This document shows, in pieces, positions 9,662 to 19,646 of a stretch of 64,000 nucleotides of DNA. This stretch comes from Selaginella moellendorffii (lineage: Eukaryota > Streptophyta > Lycopodiopsida > Selaginellales > Selaginellaceae): positions 311,209 to 375,208 of the forward strand of contig NW_003314274.1 of NCBI RefSeq assembly GCF_000143415.4, in the 5' to 3' direction. The position numbers and the translations under genes are program-made. The notes beneath the pieces are model-generated. The model saw only the letters and a list, made by a program, of their open reading frames with translations. It did not search any database and was not told the DNA's origin. Every line of letters begins with the position of its first letter. Position 1 is the first letter of the stretch.

Positions 9662-11094
9662 AAATCCACTATGAACATAGATTCCACATGTTCTTTCCAA
9701 GGAAACAATCATTCAATGCTTTAGATATTAATTGTATAATTGATTATGAGAGGAATAATATTGTTGAAATGAATGGGGTTATGAGTGAGAGGTGCCAATT
9801 AATCACAAGAGTTGTAGCATTAATTGCTTGTTCTCCTCATTTCCATGCTCTTTTCCTTTCAAAAGAGTTTCATTCTTTTTATAAATGAGAGAGAGTCAAG
9901 CTTGAAAATGTTGGTTTAGGGTTTAGGGTCATTAGATCTCTTGAGCAGTCATCAAAAGCTTTGGCTGCACAGGAAGCAAGGTTTGCTAGTACAGGTCCAA
10001 ACTTAGACAAGCTTCGAGAGCGGGTTGGTAGAAGGACATCACTAGCAGTAGGGTCAATATCTAAGATGGTGGGGGAAGTTATTACTGGAACTCCTATGGA
10101 ATCAAGTTATGAACCACTTGGGGACATGAGGACAGCCTGTTTGAAGCGTCGATAGACATTTGATGGGACTAACATCACTCCTTCTAGCTCTCACCGTCCA
10201 GAGTTTGACTACCATTCTGTTCCATGACACCGGAGAAGAACTAAGGAACATGGAGTGGAGGAGGTGCCAATTGTTACACAAGTAAATCCAGTGCCAAAGG
10301 TTGAGAAGATTATTGCTCGTGAGCCAATTTCTTGTATCAACTGGGCAATTCGAAGAGTTAGTACCAAGAGTAATGCACATTGCTCTGGAATGATTTAGAG
10401 TCAAGATCAGTGTCTCGCATTTGTGCGCTCAGGTTCAAGTTCTTCAGCAGTACCATGTTTCTGGGGCTGTCGAGATCTAAGGGTAAAGGGCCGTCAGTCA
10501 ACTTGGATTTACTGTTGTGGGACTGATGTTACTCATACAAACCGGATCCATAGCTCAATTATCTTGAAGCCAGATTCTGTGCTAGAGGAGTGGCCAGTTG
10601 AGTGAAGCTGCAATCTTTTAAAAGAAGAGATTGAAAGTCTGAAGAGAGCTGGTTTCAAGCTGAAGACTTTCTCAAATGTTGTTATTGATACTACTATGCC
10701 ACCAATGTCAACACTAGACCGGCATACACGACCAGCTAGAAATGGGAAGGCTGTACAATATAGGTTTTCCATTTCAAAAGGTGCACAAGAGAAGATCAAA
10801 CTGGCAAAGGTGTTGAAATGCACAATCAGAAGGATAAACTACATCAGTGCTGTGGCTAAGGAGTTTGTTGTTGTGACTGAGTCATCAAAGGGTATGAGCT
10901 ACACTATCAGAATCTACAAAAATCCATCCTGTACCTGTCCAAATCTTACACAGAGGGAGAATAGGGGAAAGGTATATTTAACCTGCAAGCACATCTATTA
11001 CATTTTTATGCAGGAACTAAACCAAGATCTTAAGGTCGACAATCACATCCATCAGGCAAGCTTTACAATTGTAGAGCTTGAGAAGTGTTTCTAG
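9643..11094 (+). pseudogene. SWIM zinc-finger protein, transposase C-terminal-like (five stops, no frameshift)
   Basis: One frame runs from 9643 to the stop at 11092-11094 (484 codons counting the end). It is interrupted only by stops at 9886, 10153, 10225, 10396 and 10603; all are TGA or TAG. The C-terminus contains the SWIM pattern CxC...CxH: SCTCPNLTQRENRGK at about 10927-10971, then TCKHIYYIF (10981-11007). SWIM fingers sit near the C-terminus of MuDR-type transposases and FAR1/FHY3-related proteins. A cysteine-rich stretch (CFWGC...YCCGTDVTH, about 10450-10535) may be another zinc-binding module. I could not find a DDE core. A preceding acceptor-like TTTTTTAACAG (about 9626-9636) suggests an upstream exon that I could not identify. 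Function is inferred as transposase or transposase-derived. Confidence 0.5.
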
Positions 11095-11241
11095 ATCACT
11101 TTTGGTGTTCAGATCTATATTTATATTTGTATTTTATGGATCGAATTTACTTGGAAATATAGATTAAATCAAAATTTGATAAATGAAAAGATGTTGGTTC
11201 AAGATGAACCAATGTTTTCCTTGTGTTTGAGAACTCATGAG

Positions 11242-11281
11242 CTCAGCTCGTGAGCTCATGAACTCAAAACCTACCCGGGCT
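11242..11281 (-). repeat. Right terminal inverted repeat of D
   Basis: Reads CTCAGCTCGTGAGCTC at its inner end and CCCGGGCT at its tip, immediately followed by the second copy of CATATGCTC at 11282-11290. It pairs with 5543-5580. Confidence 0.85.
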
Positions 11282-11290
11282 CATATGCTC

Positions 11291-11960
11291 CACCTCCAAT
11301 GTGTCACTGGACAAAGTAGGGGCTGGTCCAACGAGGGGAGAACTTCGAAGGTGGCGTAAACTCCATGAGTAGAACAAGATTGCCATCCTCGAATGGTTCG
11401 GCAAATTACTAGTGATCAATGACTGAATTGATCTTCTACTTGCCTCGAAGGAGATGTTCTGATGTGATCGTCACTGTTCTTCCAAGGCAAGAACCTCCAA
11501 GTCACGTGCATGAAGCTTGTCCTCATCGCTAAGCTGCATCGCTGTTGCGTATCAAAGAGAAAGTGAGAGTGATGGCACTTGGATCTCCATTGGAAGCACG
11601 GCCTCTGTCCAATAGACAAGGGAGAATGGGGTCACAGAATTGGATGTCTTGAAGGATGTCCAAAAGGCCCACAACGCCATAACCAAGTGTTCATGCCAAT
11701 GCCTTGGGTGATCCTCCACAAGCTTTGAGATGACTGTCTTCAATCTCTTGTTGCTGAACTCCACCTGGCCATTGCACTCAGGATAATAGCTGCTTCTCTT
11801 CACATGCTTGATCTGTAGCCATTGGAGAAGATGCATCACACACTTCCGCCGCATATGAAAAGTTGGCTGGAACTCTTGGATGGTCACAATCCAAGCTAAA
11901 GTATGAGGATTGTGAACCAATTGTTGTAAAAGAAAGGTCAGCATAGTAAAACAGACATGG
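11291..11960 (-). pseudogene. Integrase C-terminal part of C'
   Basis: The minus-strand frame shows YYPECNGQVEFSNKRLKTV, matching the segment that holds the catalytic glutamate of retroviral-type integrases (VExxN), then the HWHEHLVMALWAF-like and LVYWTEAVLPMEIQVP segments and the C-terminal KEF...PSKFSP fold. The equivalent of C's zinc-binding N-terminus and first two acidic residues is missing. At 11291 it resumes directly after transposon D. Confidence 0.75.
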
Positions 11961-12205
11961 GAATGGATACAGGCTCTAGCAAGAAAGTGATGAAATCACT
12001 CCAAGGTGTAAATAACAGCCACTACTTCTTTTTCCGCATCCACATACTTCTTCTTAGTGTCTTTGAACGAATGTGAGGCATAGTATGTTGCATGTGGTGG
12101 CTTGCCAAGCTATGAACATTGGCAAAGGTATACTCCAAAAGCCTCTACACCCGTTGTGATGTAAATGTCGAAAGGAAGTTGTCATTCTGGTGGTTGGAGT
12201 ACTGG
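11961..12205 (-). pseudogene. Degenerate post-RT RNase H of C'
   Basis: The minus-strand reading gives FDIYITTGVEAFGVYL, ATYYASHSF and AEKEVVAVIYTLE, the framework of a gypsy RNase H. The usual first catalytic aspartate (TDAS) is replaced by TTGV. The third acidic position (DH.PL) is also lost. The same two losses occur in copy C (25285-25560). At about 12205 the sequence jumps to the post-protease linker, which marks an internal deletion. Confidence 0.65.
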
Positions 12206-13359
12206 GGGCTCCATAGTATGAAATTCTGAACTCAAAGAGTTATAACTCGCATGCAACACTTTTAATTGGCTTGATTCTTTCTGCCAATTGTGTGTCTGGA
12301 AGTCATGTTCTGTCTCCATGAAACGGCATGACAAAATACACTTGGAGTCGTCAGCTACTAGGATTTTAGTAGGAAAATGCCTGCTGTATGACACCTCAAA
12401 TACTTGCTGAGGAGGGTTGAGTCTGGCTATGTCCTGTGAGAGATGGAGCTGGTCTAGAGTGACTGTGTCATCAAGCTCCATAAGGGGGAGTTGGTCCCAT
12501 GCATGAAACGAATCAAGAAGCCCTTCCTCTATCAAGAAACACTCCGAAAAGCTGGATATAGGAGCCCGTACCCTATAAGCCCCACCATCAAATAAAGAGG
12601 GCGTGGCAAGAGGCTTGGCCTTACTCTCAAAAAAGAGAGTGAAACTGAGAGATGTCTCGAGCTATCTGACTCACCTCCAACCATGTCAATCACATTGCAT
12701 GAAAAAGCATCCGTTGTATAGATGGTCGACTCCACCGCCAACTCAAGAAAAGCCTCTGTGAGCTCAGGAGGAAAGTGTGGTGTGGAGACCACTTTAGTCC
12801 AAGCCTTCTGGGCTTGTTGAGAAAGAACTCTACCATCATTGTTAAGAAAGGTGGCGCTATGGGTTCCATTGCTAATTTCCATTTTGCCTTGCGCACTGTC
12901 AATGGTGCAATGGGCTGTGACTTGCCATGAGCGGCCAAGGATGATAGAGTCCTTCAAAGAGGATATTCCAAGATGTTAGTAGTCAACCATGAGGAAATTC
13001 GCCTCAGAAATAACACTCTGCACAGAGACCTTGACACCACAACAAATGCCTGCCGGAGGAACAATGTGGTTGGTGAAGGTCTTGAGCATGATGGAGGAAC
13101 TCTCGGTGATCTGTATCTGTGCTGGAAGGGCAGCTTCAAGAGAGATAATATTGCTTCCAAAACCAGAGTCAACCAAAGCATCCACCCTACAAGAGGAAGT
13201 ACCAATCTGCACTGGGACGAAGAATGGACCAGGATCTCCACCATATCTTGTCATGTCGATAATGTGCAACTCTTGAGGAATCCTCTTGAGAATGCTCTTT
13301 GGTGTTCCTGACCGTGCAAACTCCTCTAAATGTTGGCCGAATCCTGGGACAAAACACAA
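12182..13359 (-). pseudogene. Aspartic protease and linker of C'
   Basis: The minus-strand frame 13359-12976 contains ALVDSGFGSNIISLEA, the D-S-G active site of retropepsins. It continues in 12957-12532 with IILGRSWQVTAHCTID, the ILGR(S/P)W motif that closes the protease fold. The linker (12535-12182) matches copy C at 23130-23450. The reading frame is broken by a few stops. It is the best preserved part of C'. Confidence 0.8.
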
Positions 13360-13369
13360 TATATCTCTG

Positions 13370-14664
13370 AGTAAAAAGGTGACGGGAGTGTCAACTAGCT
13401 ATTCGAGAACTGGCTCCAGAACAGGAATAGCTGTTGGTGAGATCTCAGGAGGAGAAGAGAGTAGTGACTTGAAGGGGAGCCTACAAGCCACCCTCTATGT
13501 CACTAGATTTGATGCCGACAGAGATTCACTCTCAACCGGCACCGAGGGATCTATGGCAGGTTGAGCAGCTACCTTCTTCTTCGCTTGGGCTCGAGTGGCT
13601 GTGGTTTGCTGCTGTTGCCTATAGAGTTCCTCGGCTACCAAAATCGTGTTGACCGATGAGGCTCATGCTTTGCCTTTGCTTGACGAAGAGGCTGCCTCAA
13701 TTGCTTGTTGCTCCAACTGCACCTAATATGCACCTCAAGACGATGTGGAATTATCAGCAAAGGGATGTTGTTGGACATGTTGAGAAGATGGAGGCTAAAG
13801 CTTTGGGTGAAGCTTGAAGCAATGCTGCGTGTTGTGTGTGTTTGTCTTGCAATGAGTGCGCCAACGAGACCTAAATCTGCATTCTTGAGTAGTAGCAGCC
13901 TCTTTCCTAGATTCCACCAGCTCCTAGAGCAATTTGTCATGGTGTGATTGCTGCTGAAGAATGATCTCCTTTAGTTGCCACATCTCGTTGGCAAAGTTCT
14001 CAATAGCTAGAGGTGTATGCTCAATAACAACGGGCTTTGGTGTGGACGGATGAACAGTTGCACAAGGTGACTCTGAGGGGGTGATGGCTTGGTTGAAATC
14101 AACTCTAGCAATCCCCAGGTCAATAAGAAGCTCTCTTTCCAACTTCGTGGCAAATGAAAACGCCTCGCGGCAAGACCTGAATGTCTTCTTAAGAAGTTTT
14201 CACTACAAGTTCCCACGCAGACTTGTTGTGAATGCCGTGGTCCCCTGTTGCTCATCTTGGACCACTCTGCGATCCCAACACTACTTCCAGTATGCTCAAA
14301 ACCGAGTGATATAGTCAAGAACAGACTCGTGCGCACCCTGCTAGAACGAAAAGAGGTCAACAAGTAGCTGATTTGTGGGTTTTTCTTCAACGAAATGTTC
14401 TCTGAAAGAATTAAGTAGTGTCTGGAAGTCTGTCTGGTCCTCTGGGAGGAGAGAATCTGCCTAAGTTTTTGCTTTGCCTTCGAGAGACTGCAAGAACTCG
14501 CGGCACATATGATCATCATTGATGATCATGTTTGTGGTGCAGTAGTAACCAAAGCGACTGATATGTGATGTTGGAGAGACTGTTCAAACACCTAAGAAGG
14601 TCGGTAGATCACTCCCCTTCTGTAGAACATGGAGTTGAGGTCGAGCTAGAGGTGGCTGCGCCAT
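13370..14664 (-). pseudogene. gag of C'
   Basis: It starts with ATG at 14664 (MAQPPLARPQLHVLQKGSDL) and continues with DDHMCREFLQSLEGKAKT, DQTDFQTLLNSFRE and FEDLFSF/QGAHES-type capsid sequence. These match copy C (20989 onward) residue for residue over long stretches. Stops and frameshifts are frequent. No CCHC zinc knuckle was recognised; C also lacks an obvious one. Confidence 0.7.
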
Positions 14665-15557
14665 AGCTTGTAGATCCAAGTCACTAGAATCTGCTGAGGA
14701 TGAAGAGGACTTGGCCCGAAAAGGTGCAGTGTCGTACCTAAGCTGCCTTTGGATGTTAGAAAGTTTACTCTATACCTTAGGGCATTGAGGTATGGTAAAA
14801 GGGTGCCAATTTATCGCATGTTTAGTTTGTACTGGCATCAAATACCCTGAACACTACAAATGCCCGGCCAAGGCAACTGGGTTGACAAAAGTAGGGAGAC
14901 TATAGACTTATGCTCAAGCTACTCAAAGTTGCCCAAAATGCCTGTGACGAAGAGAAATAAGGGTCAAAATGGAAGGACATGTAGGCCTCAAGCACACGTA
15001 ACCATTGACCCATAGGGTAACTGTCGAATTAGCCGCTGGAATAGCCACTAGAGTAGCCAATAATTGATAACTGGTAACTAGTAATTGGGGACCTATCACT
15101 GGTAACCACCCGCTTTCACTTCTACTCCTGCGCCTATTCCTCTTGTTCCTATTCCTATGCCAACCTATTCCTTGAAGATTCTTTCATTCCCAAGGAACCC
15201 CCCAACAAAGTTTAGCCCAAAAGAGAAAAATGAGTCATCTAGTCTTAATCCTTCCCCGTTTTGACTATTGGCGGGCTCATTGGAAAGAGCTCAGCCCCAT
15301 CTACCCTCTATCGCAGGAACTTGGGAAGAAGCCGCCTCAATATTCCCCAAAATCCAAGAAGAGGTAGCCTAGAACGTCAATATTGTGGAAAAATATGTGC
15401 ATATCACTAATGTAGATTGATACTAAGGTGCTATTGGAATTTTCAGAAAGCCTAGGACCAGAAGCACCTCTAGAAACAAACAACATCCAAAACAATGCCT
15501 AGAAGAGCATGAATTCCTGCTACAAAGATGACCAAATCTAGTTGGAGAAGAAAATTT
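14665..15557 (-). other. 5' leader of C' (non-coding)
   Basis: Reverse complement of about 20015-20985 in C. It contains the short GTAACTAGTAAT-type repeats near 15065-15110 and a GCCCAAAAGAGAAAAATGAG stretch matching C at 20333. No coding content was seen. Its outer part, the primer site and the 5' LTR are missing: at 15557 the sequence joins the beginning of E's 3' LTR. Confidence 0.65.
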
Positions 15558-15625
15558 TGGTCATGCTTTCAAGGATCTTTTACCCTTCGACACCTTGGGG
15601 AATTTATTCTTTACAACTCCACTGC

Positions 15626-16050
15626 CTATAGAAAAAGTTCAATGCCCACATTGAATGCCTTTTTTTAATTCTATAACTTGTTGACCATGTCTCTAGGGGC
15701 ATCCCCCCACTTAGCGATGTGCCTAAGTTAGCCTCCCTGGCTAAGAGCCCATGACAACGGAATATAGATGTCCCTATACCCCTCTCCTCACCATGCCTTA
15801 GTATGGGGTCAGGACTTGAACCCAGCCTTGCTTTACTAGTGGGTCAAGATTTGAACCCAACCTTCGTAGAATATGCCTACAGATTCGACATCCCTGTGGC
15901 ATAGTTTCCTACATCTGGTCGACCTAGCTAACCCATGCTAATTAGCTTACCTCTAGCACACCTTCGGATCCCAACATATAATATTGCTCAAGTTCTCAAA
16001 TAGATTCTTTAATTGAATTTGGCATAAGTATATAGAGTTCTACCTTGCAA
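15626..16050 (-). other. 3' untranslated region of E, shared with family A
   Basis: No coding content. Positions 15640-15900 (GGGGCATCCCCCCACTTAG, GGACTTGAACCCA, CCAACCTTCGTAGA) align in the same orientation with 46205-46620 inside the non-coding element A1. This links the chromovirus to the A elements. Confidence 0.6.
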
Positions 16051-17510
16051 AAATTCTTCCACTAGATCCCGTGTGTTTGCTAGGTTCTCCTTTGGTTCCC
16101 ATATCGCTTCATAGCGTGGAAATCTTTTCCACTTCACATGGAACTCCCTCACCTTGCATACTTGTCGTTGCTCTTGTGCGCATTGAGGATGGCCTCAACT
16201 TCGTATTTCTCTTCCCCTTGGATAACCTCAGGTAAAGGTCTTACTTGGTCCTTTCAAAGTAGATCCTCAGAGTACAGCTTGAGTAAGTTCACATAGAACA
16301 CAGGATGCATCTTTCCCATCTCTCATGGAAGTCAAAGGCGGTAAGCCACCTTACCAATTCGTGCCTCAATCTCATAAGGCCCTATGAACCTGCTTAAGGA
16401 ACTCAAGATCAGTTCATTTCCAGAAATATATGCATTTTTACCTTTGGGTCAGTTTTCGGCTGATCCCATTTAGTAACCTTAGGTTCTTGGTGTTTAGCCA
16501 CACCTCCTCCCCAGGTTGGAGCTTTACATCCCAGCACTTCTAGTTTGCATACTTATTTTGCCTTTGTTAAACCCATTCGAAGGACTCCCTCACTAGATTC
16601 CAAATGTTGAGTCTTTCTATCATAAATACCTCCACTGCGGGTAACTCTCTATGATACTCGGCCACGCTAAGTTCCACAGGACCTTTAATAGCTCGCCTAT
16701 TGATGACTTCCCATGGACTCACCCTGATACTCGAGTGTGGTGAATTGTTATAGCACAATTCCACAAGTCCTAAATGACTTACCCAATTAGTCTGGTCTCT
16801 AGAGACATAACATCGCAAATAATCCTCTAGCTGCCTATTCACCCTTTCCGTTTGTCTATCTATCAAAAAGTGTTAGTGCCATCAAACTTAACTTATACCC
16901 AATACTTGTCTGTGGGTGATAGGTTGTGCTGAATTTCAACTTGGTGCGATATTGTTGTAGGAGAGTTCTCTAGAACCTACTAGTGAAAATGTTATCTTGA
17001 TTTGAGATAATTTCTTTTGGCTTTCCCCACACTTGAACCACTTGTTCGAAGAACAGCTTCACCACACCTTCCATATCCACTTCTATTGTGGTGGGTATGA
17101 AATGTTCCATCTTCGAAAATCAATCCACCACTATGAATATCGCATCAAACCCCTCACTTGGGGGGAGTCCCGTGATGAAGTCCATCATAAGACATTTCCA
17201 TAGGCGATCTGGAATTGGGATGCTTTGTAACAAGCCCCCACTAGCCTTAGTCACGGCTTTGAATTGATGAGATGTTGGACATGTCTTTACATAGTCTTAG
17301 ACGTCTTTAGCCATATTTGGCTAGTGATACTTCCTCTTGAGTAAGCCCATAATCTTAGGCACTCCGCCGTGTCCTACAAAAGGTTCGTCATGACACTCTT
17401 CTAAGGCTACCTTCCTTAGTTCCCCTTTTGGAATATACACCCTTGTTTGTTTATAATAGATGAGTCCATTGTGTTTTGCATAGCTTGTTTTCTCTTCCGC
17501 TGGCAACTCA
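16050..17510 (-). pseudogene. Integrase with C-terminal chromodomain of E
   Basis: The zinc-binding region reads ECHDEPFVGHGGVPKIMGLL...CPTSHQF (17270-17420); the last cysteine is now serine. The first acidic motif lies at about 17115-17150 (FDAIFIVVD then a stop), the second has become IISNQD (about 17010), and the third is TERVNRQLEDYLRCY (16810-16850). Downstream is the KVWLNTKNLRLLNG segment (16440-16500). After a frameshift comes a chromodomain, REFHVKWKRFPRYEAIWEPK (about 16085-16145), with EVEAILN before it. Chromodomains on plant gypsy integrases guide insertion to particular chromatin. Stops and a frameshift make this copy inactive. Confidence 0.8.
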
Positions 17511-17515
17511 CCTCT

Positions 17516-18860
17516 CTAGTGAGCTTCCTGCGCCTCTTGATTCCTTAGCAACACTTTTTGTGCTAGACCATCATTCTCATATGCTATCCGCACATCATCC
17601 CAAAAGGTTGCTGTCACGCTGGATATCGCCAACTTCAAGCTCACTTTTTGACTTAGAGCATCTGCCACGATGTTGCTTTTCCTAGTTTTATATAAAATCT
17701 CACAATCAAACTCGACTAAAGCATTAGCCCACTGACCTTGTTTCCCTCTTAAGTCAGGCTGTAACAAAAAGTTTTTCATTGCCACATTATTTGTGTAAAC
17801 TTTGAAGTGTCTCCTAAAGTAGTGTTACCACTTCTTGAGTGCCTTAACCACTACAAACAATTCTTTTTCGTGGGCAGGCCATTTTCACTAAGCCTTGTCC
17901 AACTTCTTTGAGTAGAACGCTACTGGATGGTTGTCTTGCTTCAACACTACGACCAACGCAAAGTCTGAAGCATCTATTTTTACCTCAAAATCCTTATTAC
18001 AGTCGGGTAACACTAACACAGGACCTTCCTCAACTTCCCTTTGAGGTGGATAAATGCTACTTCGCATTCTGCTGTCCATACCATCTTCCCTTTTCCCATT
18101 TGGTCCGTTAAAGGTAGGGTTATTCTCAAATGGTGTTTGATAAACTTTCAATAATAGTTGCATAGCCCCAAAAATGCCTTCAACTTGTGTACATTGGATG
18201 GCCGTTCCCATTCTTGGATCGCTTCGACCTTCTTAAGGTCCACCTTGAGCCTGTCCTTGCCCACCATATGCTGAAGAAACTTTACCTCTTGTTGAGCAAA
18301 GTTACATTTGCTTTTTTTAGCATATAGTTGATGTTCCCTTAGTTTCTCAAACACATTCGTCAAATGTTCGGCATGCTTTTCTAGCATTTCGCTATAGATC
18401 AAAATATTATCAATGTAGACAACCATGAAATGATCTAAATAAAGTATAAAAATATGGTTCATTAGCACCGAGAATGTTGCTAGTGCATTGCACAACCCAA
18501 AGGGCATCATTAGAAACTCAAAGCTTCCATACCTTGTTCGACAAATTATCTTCTTGACATATTCCTCTACTACCCTGATCTGGTAGTATCCTGACCTTAG
18601 GTCAATCCTCGAAAAGTATTTCACTTTTCCCAACCTATTGAACAAATCCTCAATCCCTGGTAAAGGGTACTTGTTCTTCTTTGTATACTTGTTGAGTAAC
18701 CAGTAGTTTATGCACATGTATATAGATTCATTTTTCTTTTTCACAAATAACATTAATGTATGATACAGTCACTTGCTCAACCTAATATACCCTTTTTCCA
18801 CCAACTCCTTAAGTTGGTGTTTGAACTCCTCGAGTTCCTTTACGTTCAACCGTTAACCAG
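17516..18860 (-). pseudogene. Reverse transcriptase and RNase H of E
   Basis: RT (18753-18148) shows LNKYTKKNKYPLPGIEDLFN, FSRIDLRSGYYQIRV, FLMMPFGLCNA and the catalytic box VVYIDNILIYS, where the usual YxDD is YIDN. RNase H follows: FEVKIDASDFAL (about 17950-17985), VAFYSKKLDKA, and after a stop HEKELFVVV. KTRKSNIVADALSQ (about 17650-17690) carries the final aspartate. Stops occur in the RT-RNase H junction. Confidence 0.85.
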
Positions 18861-19458
18861 GACAAACCACCACCTTAGCACCCTTGACCAACTTGATCTT
18901 GTGTTCTATTAGTTGTTTGCAGGGTAACCCCGTCGGTAGCTCCTCCGGCATAGTATCCTGGAATTGGTCTAACACCCGCTGGATCACTAAAGGTATTTCT
19001 TCTGTTCCTGTCTTTTTGTCACTCTTCACCGAGAGTAAGCACAAAAATGCTGCCTTGGTTTGTTTAGTGAGTTGACCACTCGTGGACACCAAGTTTAAGC
19101 AGGAGTCTTTGGCCTTACATTGCCCTACCTTTAGATCCTAGGCCTCCACCCTGGATTATTCTCCCCAGGCATTCGCTAGTACCACAAGGTTCCTCCTTTG
19201 TCCATGCAAGGCTACTATGAACCGATTGAACCAATTCATCTCGAAGATTACGTCAAATCCCACCATGTCCAACACAGTGAAATCCATGTCTAATTTCCAT
19301 GTCCCTACTTTGACTTTTGCTTGTCAAAGTACCTCATCATGTCCCTATTTTGACTTTTGCTTGTCGAAGTACCTTATCATATTTTGGCTACCTTGAATAA
19401 ACTCTATAGTCCTTGGTTCACTCCGCTGCTGCACCATTAGTCTGGCTTGCCAAACTAT
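18853..19458 (-). pseudogene. Protease end and RT leader of E
   Basis: The minus-strand reading near 19190-19290 gives MDFTVLDMVGFDVIFEMNWF, the DVILGMDWL-type motif at the end of chromovirus proteases. The frame 19092-18853 (QRVLDQFQDTMPEELPTGLP) is the usual spacer before RT. The DTG active site would lie beyond the insertion point of C and is not present here. Confidence 0.65.
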
Positions 19459-19646
19459 TGTTAGGGCGTGGCCATCGAGAGAGTGAGAGTGAGAGAGGGA
19501 ATATTCTAGTCCTCAGAATATTCCCCATCTTCCTCATATTAAACCCTTGCCTCACAAGGGCAAGGGGGGGCATTTTTGAGAAGAGCATTCAAGCATTTCT
19601 CATGTTTGAACGAGTGTTGGGGGAGGCGCCCCTCCTTCCCCCAACA
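19459..19646 (+). repeat. 5' LTR of C
   Basis: 188 bp, TGTTAGGG...CCCCCAACA. Near the middle is CCTCATATTAAACCC where other copies have GTATAAAACCC (TATA box). It is followed by the CCCTTGCC/GGCAAGGG hairpin, and the right end folds on itself (GTTGGGGGAGG/CCTTCCCCCAAC). Confidence 0.9.

Larger units (their letters stand above)
5543..11281. mobile_element. D: Mutator-like DNA transposon (MULE) carrying a methyltransferase gene
   Basis: A 5.7-kb insertion in C'. The 9-bp duplication CATATGCTC lies at 5534-5542 and 11282-11290, and the uninterrupted sequence is seen in C near 26835, so the edges are exact. The ends are imperfect inverted repeats of 38-40 bp sharing GAGCTCACGAGCTGAG and TTTTGAGTT. 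A 9-bp duplication is characteristic of Mutator-like elements. The cargo is a minus-strand amino-methyltransferase pseudogene, a hairpin array, and a plus-strand frame ending in a SWIM zinc finger, a domain common in MULE transposases and FAR1/FHY3 proteins. No DDE catalytic core was recognised, so the element is probably non-autonomous or decayed. Confidence 0.85.
3923..15557 (-). mobile_element. C': internally deleted family-C gypsy element, split by transposon D
   Basis: Minus-strand member of the same family as the plus-strand element at 19459-28388. In plus-strand order it has a 191-bp 3' LTR (3923-4113), 3' non-coding region (4114-5533), the inserted Mutator-like element (5543-11281), integrase remains (11291-11960), a piece of RNase H, then protease (12182-13359), gag (13370-14664) and leader (14665-15557). 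At about 12205 the sequence jumps from a point equivalent to 25252 in C to one equivalent to 23450, so the upstream RNase H and nearly all of RT are deleted. The 5' LTR and the start of the leader are missing. Confidence 0.8.
15558..19458 (-). mobile_element. E: chromovirus (Ty3/gypsy) body, 5' part lost
   Basis: In minus-strand order: end of protease (about 19190-19330), RT (18148-18753), RNase H (17516-18000), integrase (16200-17510), chromodomain (16055-16200), 3' untranslated region, polypurine tract (GGCAGTGGAGT, about 15615-15625) and the first 57 bp of the 3' LTR (15558-15614). The LTR start TGTAAAGAATAAATTCCCC matches the start of H's LTR at 41362, so E and H are one family. The plus-strand element C interrupts E at 19458, inside the protease-gag region. 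The gag side is not seen beyond C. Confidence 0.85.
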
